This document shows, piece by piece, positions 1 through 6,504 of a stretch of DNA of 10,797 nt; the first letter of the stretch is position 1, and every line of letters begins with the position of its first letter. The stretch is taken from positions 1 to 10,797 of the forward strand of contig JAHDGX010000035.1 in the NCBI GenBank assembly GCA_020631575.1. Direction: 5' to 3'. Below the pieces are notes generated by a model. The model saw nothing but the letters and a program-made list of their open reading frames with translations, made no database searches and had not been told where the DNA came from. This DNA comes from Candidatus Altimarinota bacterium (lineage in GTDB: Bacteria > Patescibacteriota > Gracilibacteria > BD1-5 > UBA6164). Made by a program: the position numbers and the translations under genes.

Positions 1-595
1 CCCAAAATAGAATTTTTGGGAAAGATGAATCCATTAAAACAAGCGGTCCTAAGAGTTCTCCTATTAATTCATTATCTATTAACTTAAATCAAGGAATCAG
101 ACCTGCTATATTTTCATCTGTTATCTCATCTCATCAAGTATAAACATCTACTATTTTGTGAATACTCTTATCGCTTCATCTATATGCATATTGCGAGAAA
201 TTCTTCATATCTCATTTTATAAGCACTTTAAGTCCGTCACTCTTTCCTGTACTATAAGTTTCCAATACTCTCTTTATTTCCAAAATATCAAAACCATTAA
301 TAAGATCCTCATCTATAGTTTTATTATCAATTAATATGTTTTTAATATCAGATTCAACAAAATCATATAAATATTCGATTACTATAGATTCTCATAGAGT
401 CTTCCCTTCTTTGTGGCAATCAGTACTATAATCTATTGTAGTATTAACAGCATTTATAGCTTTTAACGTATTACTTTTTCAACATTCATTTATTCAAACT
501 AATATAAGGCACTTCTTAGATGCAATTTCAGTAAGAACTACTCTTTCATCTCTAACACTTCTGTAATTTTGTATATGAATTTCTTTAACCTGCAT
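1..595 (-). CDS. OLD/RecF-like P-loop ATPase, N-terminal part (runs off left edge)
   Basis: The first 198 codons of a larger protein are visible; its C-terminus lies beyond base 1. The N-terminus (MQVKEIHIQNYRSVRDE) is the classic opening beta-strand of SMC/RecF/OLD-type ABC-like ATPases. A Walker A loop follows at residues 34-41 (GINECGKS, with K40 and S41). Both loop glycines, G34 and G39, are encoded by TGA, so standard-code gene finding would cut the protein just before its ATP site. Proteins opening this way bind ATP through the P-loop and usually act on DNA: OLD nucleases with a C-terminal TOPRIM domain, GajA-like defence nucleases, or RecF-type repair proteins. The visible part cannot decide between these. 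The start at ATG 595 puts the conserved strand at the N-terminus and lies about 30 nt downstream of a good promoter. No Shine-Dalgarno is seen. The family call is firm; a defence role is only inference. Confidence 0.8.
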
Positions 596-630
596 CGAAT
601 GTATATTTTAGAATATATTTATATATGGTC

Positions 631-658
631 ATTATATTGACATTTATCCCTATAACAA
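631..658 (-). promoter_or_regulatory. Sigma70-type promoter for the OLD-like ATPase gene
   Basis: On the minus strand a TTGTTA -35 box (653-658) and a perfect TATAAT -10 box (631-636) are separated by 16 nt. Transcription would start near 624, giving a leader of roughly 28 nt before the ATG at 595. The ATPase gene can therefore be expressed independently of the 45-aa ORF upstream. Confidence 0.65.
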
Positions 659-691
659 AAAATACTATTCTTTTAAGATAGAATTAATGTT

Positions 692-829
692 CTATTCATT
701 AAAGAAATATCATTCAACAAATTCATATAATTCTCTAATGGATTCTCCAGCCTCTTCATTAGAAAGAAATGGATATTCCTTAATAAGTTCATCTTTACTA
801 TTAGAGATACATTCTTCTTTACTTAACAT
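692..829 (-). CDS. Small acidic protein, 45 aa, unknown function
   Basis: A 45-codon ORF runs from ATG (829) to TAG (692). It begins MLSKEECISNSKDEL and ends YEFVEGYFFNE, with one in-frame TGA read as glycine near the end. The product is strongly acidic, has one cysteine and no membrane segment. It lies about 100 nt upstream of the OLD-like ATPase start on the same strand, but that gene has its own promoter. Base composition and codon choice match the other genes here, which favours real coding. It could be a small regulator, an antitoxin-like partner or the remnant of a longer gene. I do not recognise a family and no clear promoter or ribosome-binding site is visible. Confidence 0.5.
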
Positions 830-847
830 AAATAATTTTTAGACAAT

Positions 848-875
848 AAAAAAAGAAGAATATTACTTCTTCTTT
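848..875 (-). terminator. Intrinsic terminator downstream of the ATP-grasp gene
   Basis: On the minus strand a 9-bp stem (AAAGAAGAA paired with TTCTTCTTT, arms 867-875 and 852-860) closes a 6-nt loop and runs into a T tract. It sits about 80 nt downstream of the ATP-grasp stop codon and of the tmRNA-3'-like repeat at 924-954, and its sequence is unrelated to the terminators that follow the other two copies of that repeat. Confidence 0.65.
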
Positions 876-923
876 CTTATTATTATATACAAATAGATAC
901 TATATGCATTTGCGTCCATATTA

Positions 924-954
924 TGGTGGAGTTTTTAAAGGAGAATTTGAACAC
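924..954 (-). repeat. Degenerate tmRNA-3'-end repeat, copy 1 (putative att remnant)
   Basis: Read on the minus strand, this 31-bp element starts GTGTTCAAA and ends ACTCCACCA. It matches copy 2 at 2474-2504 at 27 of 31 positions. It also shares with the true tmRNA 3' end (3463-3488) a T-loop-like GTTCAAA and the CTCCACCA terminus. The distance from TTCAA to CCA is 5 nt longer than in a real T-arm plus acceptor stem, and the stems do not pair properly, so it is not a working tRNA-like end. It begins 3 bp downstream of the ATP-grasp stop codon. The best explanation is a decayed attachment site or duplicated ssrA end. Confidence 0.6.
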
Positions 955-957
955 CCT

Positions 958-2325
958 TTAGCTATAATCATGAAAGAACGTCTTCTCTATAATTTTAAAC
1001 TTTTTCTTTTTTAATCTTTCGAAATTATCATCGTCAAGCTCAAGCATATAATCTAGCTTTGTTGTAGCATCTTTGTAAAAAGGAAAAAAATTGTATCATT
1101 TTGAGTATTTTACATAAAAATCTATCTTCTTAATTTTTATTCAAAAGTTTTCTTTGTAGTAATCTTTAAGAAAATTCTGAAATGAGAGTTCAAAAATATT
1201 TCCTGTCTTCTTTAATATTGTTATATAATTTGTAGTCTGAGTAAAATTTGTTTTTACCCTGACAAAATTTAGGTTGTGCTCTTGCTCTTTAAAGGCATAT
1301 ATTTTTCAGTTGAGCTTTTGAAAACGAGATGTATCTTTCTCTACCAATAAATAATAAGGTATTCTCTGTATATCCGTGTTATAGATTTCTTTAATAAATA
1401 TTTTCCTATATCCTCCATATCGAGCTCACCATTCGAGAAATCCTATCTTTTTTGCTTTTTTGTCATACTTATATTCTAAGTGAATCACTCCTCTATAATC
1501 AACCTTACCCAAACTTAATCTAAGCTGTTCAAGAAGTCATAGTTCCATTTTTGAAAGAGTAGAAAAATCAAGGTGGTAGGCAATTGGAAGATGAAAATTA
1601 AAATGCTTTTCAAGTTCTTCTCCATACTTTTCTAAGAATTCATTTGAAAACTTCTTCTTATCTGAAAGTTCTATCATAGCTATCTCTCTAGCATAGGTAA
1701 GCAGAAATATATTCTCTCCATCAAAAAAAACGTCAATAGAATAGAGTTCTCCGTCAATATACTCTTCTACCATATAATCAAAACTACGAGCAAGCTTCGG
1801 TATAATATTTTTAAAATCTTCCTCTGAAGTAACCTTAAAAGTGCAGCGAGAAGCACTTGCATTTGTTGGTTTCACAATAAAATTCCCTCCTATAGTTTGC
1901 TCAAGTTCTTTATATTCAGTATGGATAAGATTTTTGTGAGTAGTACGAATATATTTTTTTTCTCCTACATTTCAGACAAATTTCATCATACTATCTTTCT
2001 CTTTAAAGACTTTCGCATCTATTTTTGTATTATATGTTTTGTTATATACCTTAATAGCATATTTTGAAAATGCATCTCAAGAAAAATTTGGAAGTATGAG
2101 ATATTCTGGGTACATATGATATGCCTTGTTTATCTCACGATTCATAGTGCTAAGGTTATCACATGATATAATCTCAATTTTTTTAGTTTTTTTAGCTCGA
2201 GATATATCTTTATTTCCCATATATAATACTACCACTTTTGTATATGGAAGTGATTCATATGCTAATATCACTTCTCGCGAAATATTTGTAGAACGAGTAA
2301 TGAGGAGAGTTTTTATTTTTTTCAT
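958..2325 (-). CDS. ATP-grasp domain protein, 455 aa
   Basis: The full-length ORF runs from ATG (2325) to TAA (958) and is continuous only if TGA is glycine (7 TGA codons). The N-terminal domain (about 1-115) resembles the pre-ATP-grasp fold: MKKIKTLLITR followed by strands such as YTKVVVLYMG and YLILPNF. The ATP-grasp core follows: nucleotide-binding lysine in FIVKPTNASASR (K152), adenine-clamp strand MVEEYIDGELYSID (185-198), and metal-binding segment EWGARYGG (298-305), equivalent to the family's E-x-N-x-R-x-G-G, although the usual Asn is Gly300. The last ~100 residues are Lys-rich and unassigned. ATP-grasp ligases join a carboxylate to an amine or thiol through an acyl-phosphate; the layout is nearest to biotin-carboxylase/CPSase-like amino-acid ligases, but the substrate cannot be told. 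It stands alone in a unit bounded by GTGTTCAA motifs. The track-like upstream GTG at 2430 lies inside the repeat and is rejected as a start. Confidence 0.85.
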
Positions 2326-2341
2326 ACAAACAAATTCTAAA

Positions 2342-2382
2342 ATTATAACTGAGTTATTGTAAGATTTTTTTAAAAAACACAA
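2342..2382 (-). promoter_or_regulatory. Possible promoter elements of the ATP-grasp gene
   Basis: Two -10-like boxes lie on the minus strand: TATAAT at 2342-2347, with no good -35, and TACAAT at 2356-2361, with TTGTGT 15 nt upstream (2377-2382). From the TATAAT box the leader would be only about 10 nt, which would be nearly leaderless. Confidence 0.35.
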
Positions 2383-2422
2383 ATGGTAATCTGAAACTCT
2401 CGGATAACTTCTGTAAAGATAT

Positions 2423-2430
2423 TTGAACAC
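2423..2430 (-). repeat. GTGTTCAA motif opening the ATP-grasp unit
   Basis: This 8-bp motif directly follows the terminator at 2432-2459 and precedes the ATP-grasp gene. The same motif in the same orientation closes the unit at 947-954. An identical arrangement bounds the neighbouring two-gene unit (3411-3418 and 2497-2504). It may be a recombination core matching the T-loop GTTCAA of the tmRNA gene. Confidence 0.5.
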
Positions 2431-2431
2431 A

Positions 2432-2459
2432 AAATAATCCCTCTTTTAAGGGATTATTT
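2432..2459 (-). terminator. Terminator after the two-gene membrane/cysteine unit, homologous to the ssrA terminator
   Basis: An 11-bp stem (AAATAATCCCT with AGGGATTATTT) closes a 6-nt loop. It is nearly the same sequence as the terminator at 3419-3448, and is joined in the same way to CTCCACCAGTAAA on one side and GTGTTCAAA on the other. The shared block therefore includes the tmRNA 3' terminus and its terminator, not just a similar hairpin. Confidence 0.75.
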
Positions 2460-2473
2460 GCTATAAAATTTAC

Positions 2474-2504
2474 TGGTGGAGTTTTTAAGGAAAAACTTGA
2501 ACAC
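2474..2504 (-). repeat. Degenerate tmRNA-3'-end repeat, copy 2 (putative att remnant)
   Basis: On the minus strand it runs from GTGTTCAAG to AACTCCACCA and then into GTAAA and a terminator, as the true tmRNA gene does. It matches copy 1 (924-954) at 27 of 31 positions. Similarity to copy 1 continues a little upstream (TAGCTA, then AAA or AAG, then GTGTTCAA). A local hairpin AGTTTTT-CCTT-AAAAACT is possible here but not in copy 1, so it is not a shared structural RNA feature. Confidence 0.65.
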
Positions 2505-2531
2505 TTTATAGCTAAATATTCGTCTTAACTT

Positions 2532-2846
2532 TTAAAATATTGGAGGTCATCATTCTTTTCTACAAAATGTAAAGCACTCATAATATTCCTCTTCCTGTTT
2601 ATTTCTATACTTACGGACAGAACATTGAGTCTCAATAAAATGTCATTCATAACAAGTTAAAGGCTTACTACATTCTGTAATCTTTTTAGTTCAATCTTCA
2701 AACAAATCCCAACGTGAAGCAATTTTGTTTTTTGGGCATTCCTCAATATAAGGATTTTTTGAATATCTACTCCATCATAAAAAAGTCACTAAAGTTAATC
2801 ATAAAACAACAATAATATATTTCTTATCTAGAAGATTTTTTTTCAT
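2532..2846 (-). CDS. Small membrane-anchored six-cysteine protein, 104 aa
   Basis: The ORF runs from ATG (2846) to TAA (2532) and is visible only under code 25: all six of its glycines are TGA. The N-terminus is a signal anchor, MKKNLLDKK then a hydrophobic stretch (about 10-24, YIIVVLGLTLVTFLG). The rest is polar with six cysteines (in ECPK, ECSK, LTCYE, TQCSV, YECF and FCRK), enough for three disulfides in an extracytoplasmic domain. The family is not recognised. Its first 23 bases overlap the end of the membrane-protein gene upstream, so the two are translationally linked and probably work together at the membrane. Possibilities include a secreted peptide or surface factor with its partner or exporter, or a lineage-specific envelope protein; nothing in the sequence decides. 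Confidence 0.7.
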
Positions 2847-3327
2847 ATATAAAAAAAGTTCAAAAAATAAAAATTAAGAATATTGGAAATATTAATATTT
2901 TATAGTCTTCTAAGAATACAAAAGGTCACATGCAAAATTTACTATCCATTCATAGTCATCAAATCGAAGTATGACAGGTAGTATATAAGTAGGTGAAATA
3001 ATTAAAAATTCAACTATACGCAATATATATAAAACACAAGAAAGATATCAGGAAATTAGTATACCAAATGTTTCTCTTTTTATTCTTACGATGAGAAAAG
3101 AAATATACTCCACTATTTATTATAAAAATAAAAATTCATAAATAAATGTATATGTAATCCTGTAATAAAATAAGTGATTTTGGGCAAGTTCATTTTCTAT
3201 GAAATTCAAAAGAAAAACATTCTTTTGGAAGTGTATCGTATAAAAGTATATGTTGTCATACAATTAACAATATAACATATATTAAAGCATAAGAGACATA
3301 TAATAATATTGATTTAAATTTTTTCAT
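2824..3327 (-). CDS. Four-helix integral membrane protein, 167 aa, unknown
   Basis: The ORF runs from ATG (3327) to TAA (2824). Nine of its ten glycines are TGA. Four hydrophobic segments are evident: about 6-30, 67-87, 100-126 and 147-164. The basic loop between helices 2 and 3 (HRKNKKR) and the basic ends (MKKFK, YEKKSSR) put both termini and that loop in the cytoplasm by the positive-inside rule. The outer loops hold acidic and cysteine-containing stretches (PKECFSFEF with GTCP; TTCHTS). No CXXC or enzymatic motif is visible. It is the first gene of a two-gene unit directly downstream of ssrA, with its own promoter, and overlaps the cysteine-protein gene by 23 bp. No family is recognised. 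Confidence 0.75.
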
Positions 3328-3360
3328 ACAAAACATACACTTAATATTAAAATCCTAGTA

Positions 3361-3388
3361 AATATACGACTTATACTTACTTAATCAA
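3361..3388 (-). promoter_or_regulatory. Promoter of the membrane/cysteine protein unit
   Basis: A TTGATT -35 box (3383-3388) and a TATATT -10 box (3361-3366) are 16 nt apart on the minus strand. The predicted start near 3354 gives a leader of about 27 nt before ATG 3327. It lies just after the ssrA terminator, so the unit is transcribed on its own. Confidence 0.55.
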
Positions 3389-3410
3389 AACATACCTATT
3401 GAAAGAAATT

Positions 3411-3418
3411 TTGAACAC
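3411..3418 (-). repeat. GTGTTCAA motif opening the membrane/cysteine unit
   Basis: The motif lies directly after the ssrA terminator stem. The same motif in the same orientation closes this unit at 2497-2504. The sequence just after it (GTGTTCAAA) equals that at the start of the ATP-grasp unit, after which similarity is lost, as expected at a recombination boundary. Confidence 0.5.
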
Positions 3419-3448
3419 AAAATAATCCCTATTTAAAGGGATTATTTT
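3419..3448 (-). terminator. ssrA: Intrinsic terminator of ssrA
   Basis: A perfect 12-bp stem (AAAATAATCCCT with AGGGATTATTTT) and 6-nt loop begin 14 nt past the tmRNA CCA end. The outer A:U pairs supply the weak U-rich tail. A near copy is found at 2432-2459. Confidence 0.8.
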
Positions 3449-3462
3449 GCTTTATTTTTTAC

Positions 3463-3913
3463 TGGTGGAGCTAGTGGGATTTGAACCCACGTCCTGGAAG
3501 GCTTGACTGGCAATCTACTATCATAGTTTGTTTTGGGGTACTATATGTGAGACAAGAAAACAAACAAAATTCACATAAGAGAACTCTGTGTTATACGGGA
3601 GGGAGATACAGGTTCTAAGACTCTTCCCTCTCGTCTGAGATTTTAAATAATTTTAGAAAATCCTCCTCAGAAAAGTTTTCTAAAATGGTGGGCAGGCAAT
3701 TGCTCTCATCCCCTGGGGGAGGCCCTTAGATCTTTCTATGGTGAAAGTCTAATTACGCAGTAACAAGGCTAGGTGCTTTAAAAGCAGCGAGACCTTTTGC
3801 GATTCTGTTTTTTGCATTTATATGCGACTGCGTTGATTACGGAAGTCACAGACACCTCCCGGATAGCATGCCAAGCCAAACGAATTCTCCCAGTAGAAAC
3901 CATAATTAGCCCC
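3463..3913 (-). ncRNA. ssrA: tmRNA (transfer-messenger RNA), 451 nt
   Basis: tmRNA rescues ribosomes stalled on broken mRNAs and tags the product for proteolysis, working with SmpB. The 5' end GGGGCTA pairs with the 3' TAGCTCC over seven positions, including the G3-U wobble that alanyl-tRNA synthetase recognises. A T-arm GTGGG-TTCAAAT-CCCAC precedes it, with discriminator A and an encoded CCA. The tag reading frame lies at 3753-3815. Pseudoknot-type G/C-rich blocks and a 10-bp hairpin (arms 3676-3685 and 3651-3660) fill the 3' half. At 451 nt it is somewhat longer than usual. The normally conserved UUCGACGGG near the 5' end reads UUCUACUGGG here. The gene lies 28 nt after the stop of the 449-aa gene but has its own promoter and terminator. 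Its 3' end seems to be used as an insertion site, judging from the partial copies at 2474 and 924. Confidence 0.93.
3753..3815 (-). other. ssrA: tmRNA-encoded tag peptide reading frame (20 aa)
   Basis: Starting at a GCA resume codon, the frame encodes a tag that begins AKNRIAKGL and ends APSLVTA, then TAA. The small hydrophobic end resembles the usual -LAA or -AVA degron, but -VTA is a variant. No TGA codon is used. The neighbouring frame beginning GCA TAT AAA would give a very basic peptide ending in Phe and is less likely. Confidence 0.7.
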
Positions 3914-3927
3914 ATTAAAGCTTGCTA

Positions 3928-3955
3928 ATTGTAGTGAATTTTTATGTTTTAGCAA
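3928..3955 (-). promoter_or_regulatory. Promoter of ssrA, overlapping the 3' end of the upstream CDS
   Basis: TTGCTA (-35, 3950-3955) and TACAAT (-10, 3928-3933) are 16 nt apart. The -35 lies in the last codons of the 449-aa gene. The mature tmRNA 5' end is 14 nt past the -10, so a short 5' leader would be cut off by RNase P. TTGCTAA (3949-3955) and TTAGCAA (3922-3928) form a 7-bp inverted repeat with a 20-nt loop spanning the promoter. Confidence 0.6.
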
Positions 3956-5291
3956 GACTCGCGTCACGAAAAGTGATAATGGAAAACTCTCATGAATCTT
4001 GGTTTATGATTCCCTTTTCTATCAGAGAGTCATGCGCTGCTGTGCGAGTTCATATATAACTCTCTTTCATTTCTCTGAAACCAAGATATGCGGCTCAGAG
4101 AGTTTGAAAGCACAGCACCTTCTTATTTCCATCTGGATCCTCATATGATGATTCAGGCATTCAAAGGACCTTTCATATCTTATTGAGAAAGAGTAGCATC
4201 CTTGCTTCACTCATTCATTCTCCAGCATAGAAATCTACCTGCGTAGCTATTTGAATCTTTGAAGCGTACCTGTCTATGAGAAAAGACATTCATAGTTGTT
4301 TCATCTTAAGATGGAAGTTCATATAGTTAGCTAGACTCTTTTCATTCATAGATTCAAAGTCTTTTTTCTCTATTTTCACATCTCTTCACTCACTATCGCT
4401 CACCTGAAAAGAATTTCACAGTGGTACATAATTATAAGGACCAGATGAATACTCTTCTACATCATCACTTACATCATCTATATCATCCACTTCACCCTGA
4501 TTATTTGCATCTTCTTCTTGTTTCTTATTTTTCTCTTTCTTTTTTACTATTTGAATTGTGGACGCAATACTAACAAGAAGTTCAAGAGTAGCATCATCGA
4601 TCTGACTCGCTTGAAGTCATAAAAAATCCTGAATGAGATGCATGATCTTCTCCTGTACTTTTTCAGGAGACTCTTGTTCAAGAACTTCATTGTGTTTTTG
4701 AAGATGCTCTGTAATCTTTGATCCTAATGCGACTCATGTATCACTACTTACAAATAGTGTCGTTTTTATAATAAGATTATAAATATCTGGATTTGTAGTG
4801 TATATATTATAGAGCATTTTAGAATAATCGTCTGGAAAATTATCCTTGTACTTCTTATATGTTGTAAACACAAAGGCTTTAAGTTCACGCGAAGTTTTCG
4901 GATCAGAATCCTGAATTCTTAGTATTTCTATGAGTGATCATCCTGACTCTATGTATGATTCAAGAACTATTTTTTTCACTTCTATATTACTTTTTACATG
5001 CATTGGAAGTGTATGATAGAGACTTCTTTTCTTTTTTATTGCTGACATAACGACTGTGACGTCATTTCTCATAGATTCTGGCAGATGATGAAACAGATCA
5101 AAGTTTCCTTCTTTCATAAGCTTTACTGCCTCCTCACTATCTCATGATAAGGCCTTCTCTACTCTTGATTGTACAATAGTAGTATCTACCTCTGGTGAAA
5201 ACATACCATCAATGATGAGTTTTGCCTTCGCTTGTATCTCATGAGATTCTGATTGGAGTTTCGATTGTTTTGTGTTTTTTACTGTTTGCAT
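3942..5291 (-). CDS. Unknown mostly helical protein, 449 aa, in operon with adenylate cyclase
   Basis: The ORF runs from ATG (5291) to TAA (3942) with several TGA glycines and was checked codon by codon. It starts MQTVKNTKQSKLQSESHE and has no signal peptide or membrane segment. Residues about 50-130 hold helical stretches such as LFHHLPESMRNDVTVVMSAIKK and LYHTLPMHVKSNIEV that look like two related units, loosely reminiscent of DUF4116-type repeats. A charged, low-complexity linker follows (about 250-290: KKKEKNKKQEED, then a run of Asp/Glu/Val), then a C-terminal domain ending FRDASLAKT. I do not recognise the protein. Its ATG lies one base after the stop of the cyclase gene, so the two are surely co-translated, and a cytoplasmic partner or effector role in cAMP signalling is a reasonable inference. 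Its 3' end carries the tmRNA promoter. Confidence 0.8.
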
Positions 5292-5292
5292 G

Positions 5293-6408
5293 TTATTTTT
5301 TCTGACTTTTTAGCATAGCAATAAGATCTTTTTGTATACTTGAGTAGCCCTGCTTGCTTTTTACTCACAGTACATCACTATAAAATTGTCTTCAGACCTT
5401 GAGTATATTCTTCTTTTCCCTTTTTGCGAGTTCATGTCAGGCCTGTCTTTGTTTTGCAAAGATACCACTCATCTCAGAGGACTGGAGAGTTTCTCAGCCC
5501 ATTTGATAAAAAAAATAAGCTGTATATATCTTACCCGTAGCATAGGTTACAGCAAAACTGATAGGAGAGTAGAGGTATCATCCAATTCATGGTAGGAATA
5601 TTTTTGCGAGCGTATTCATTCACTGAGAACCAAAATATCAGGCTCATAGAGGACTCACTACTTCTGAAAATATTTTCCCTCCAGATCGGAGTGTCACTCC
5701 CCTCTCTAATTTTTGAGAAAGTTTTAAAATCATATACATGTGAACAGCTATGATATTAAAGCTCTCTACGAATGGTATAGGCTGAGCTGAAAGTATAGCA
5801 CTCACACAGGCAGATCGAAAGACTATGTTATCACACTCAGCTAGCAGACCATCACCGTGAGATCCAAGCTCCTCTCTCTCCTTATCTGATATTTTCGTGA
5901 AACTTCTAATCTCTGTTTTTGTGAGCATTCCATGAAAACTATGTTTTCAAAGTGAAGTGCTTGTGTCAGCTGCTCCAAGTTCTTTACAAAATAGAACACT
6001 CGCAAATATTTTTCAAGCTGGGGTAATATCAATAATCCTAGAAGCTAGATTGATACATTCTCAAAAATAATCATCAAGATTCATACTCTTATTTTTTGTA
6101 ACTTCACCATAAGTTAGAGCAACTCGTAAATCAATTTTCTTAATCTTTATTTTATTTTGATCGTCATAAAGCTGAGTTTGTTTGAGTATTTTTTGAGAAA
6201 AATCTAGACATGATTGAGCACTCTGTCCTAGCGCAAGGTATGCGTCTCATATACTTTTTACAATAGAGACATTGTATTCAAGTGCTGCAGACATAACTAT
6301 GCGATCAAATTCTTGCAACATAGACTCTAGCTGAGAGTTGGTGAGGAGAGAATTTTTATAAGTAAACTCTTTAATATCAGTAAGGATAATATACTTTTTT
6401 TCGCTCAT
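5293..6408 (-). CDS. Class III adenylate cyclase fused to a DUF697-like domain, 371 aa
   Basis: Residues 6-145 form a class III nucleotide cyclase domain that would make cAMP from ATP as a homodimer. The full catalytic set is present: metal-binding D11 (in TDIKEFT) and D55 (in KSIGDAYLA), adenine-specifying K51 and D113 (in DDYFGE), and transition-state N120 and R124 (in CINLASR). The Lys/Asp pair indicates ATP rather than GTP. Residues about 195-300 resemble DUF697, the YcjF/GTPase-associated domain, with FRSACVSAILSAQPIPFVESFNII and a Gly/Pro-rich hydrophobic stretch (255-290) that probably enters the membrane. The C-terminal 70 residues are basic and helical. The cyclase lies at the N-terminus without a signal sequence, so it is cytoplasmic and possibly tethered by the DUF697 part. 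It stops one base before the 449-aa gene. ATG 6408 is the only start that keeps the first Asp-bearing strand intact. Confidence 0.85.
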
Positions 6409-6456
6409 TTTAGATTTATAGTGATACTTCTAAAATGATAATACCATAAAAACACT

Positions 6457-6483
6457 AAAAAGTCTCATAATACGAGACTTTTT
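6457..6483 (-). terminator. Intrinsic terminator of uvrB, possibly bidirectional
   Basis: A perfect 10-bp stem AAAAAGTCTC/GAGACTTTTT with a 7-nt loop begins 21 nt after the uvrB stop. Its symmetric A and T runs would end transcription on either strand. It separates uvrB from the cyclase operon. No convincing promoter for that operon is visible in 6409-6456, only a lone TATTAT box. Confidence 0.85.
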
Positions 6484-6504
6484 ATATATCTTTTTATTCA
6501 GATA

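Noticed and set aside
924..2504. The two 31-bp repeats as tRNA genes or second tmRNAs
   Set aside because: The distance from TTCAA to CCA is 5 nt too long, the T and acceptor stems do not pair, and no matching 5' half lies upstream.
924..3488. CRISPR array, because of three spaced repeats
   Set aside because: There are only three degenerate copies, 1.0 and 1.55 kb apart, with genes between them and clear kinship to the tmRNA 3' end.
3773..3823. Alternative tmRNA tag frame starting GCA TAT AAA
   Set aside because: It gives a strongly basic peptide ending in Phe, unlike any proteolysis tag. The adjacent frame gives a small hydrophobic end followed by TAA.
5841..6032. 63-aa minus-strand ORF inside the cyclase gene
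   Set aside because: It lies in another frame of the well-supported adenylate cyclase CDS.
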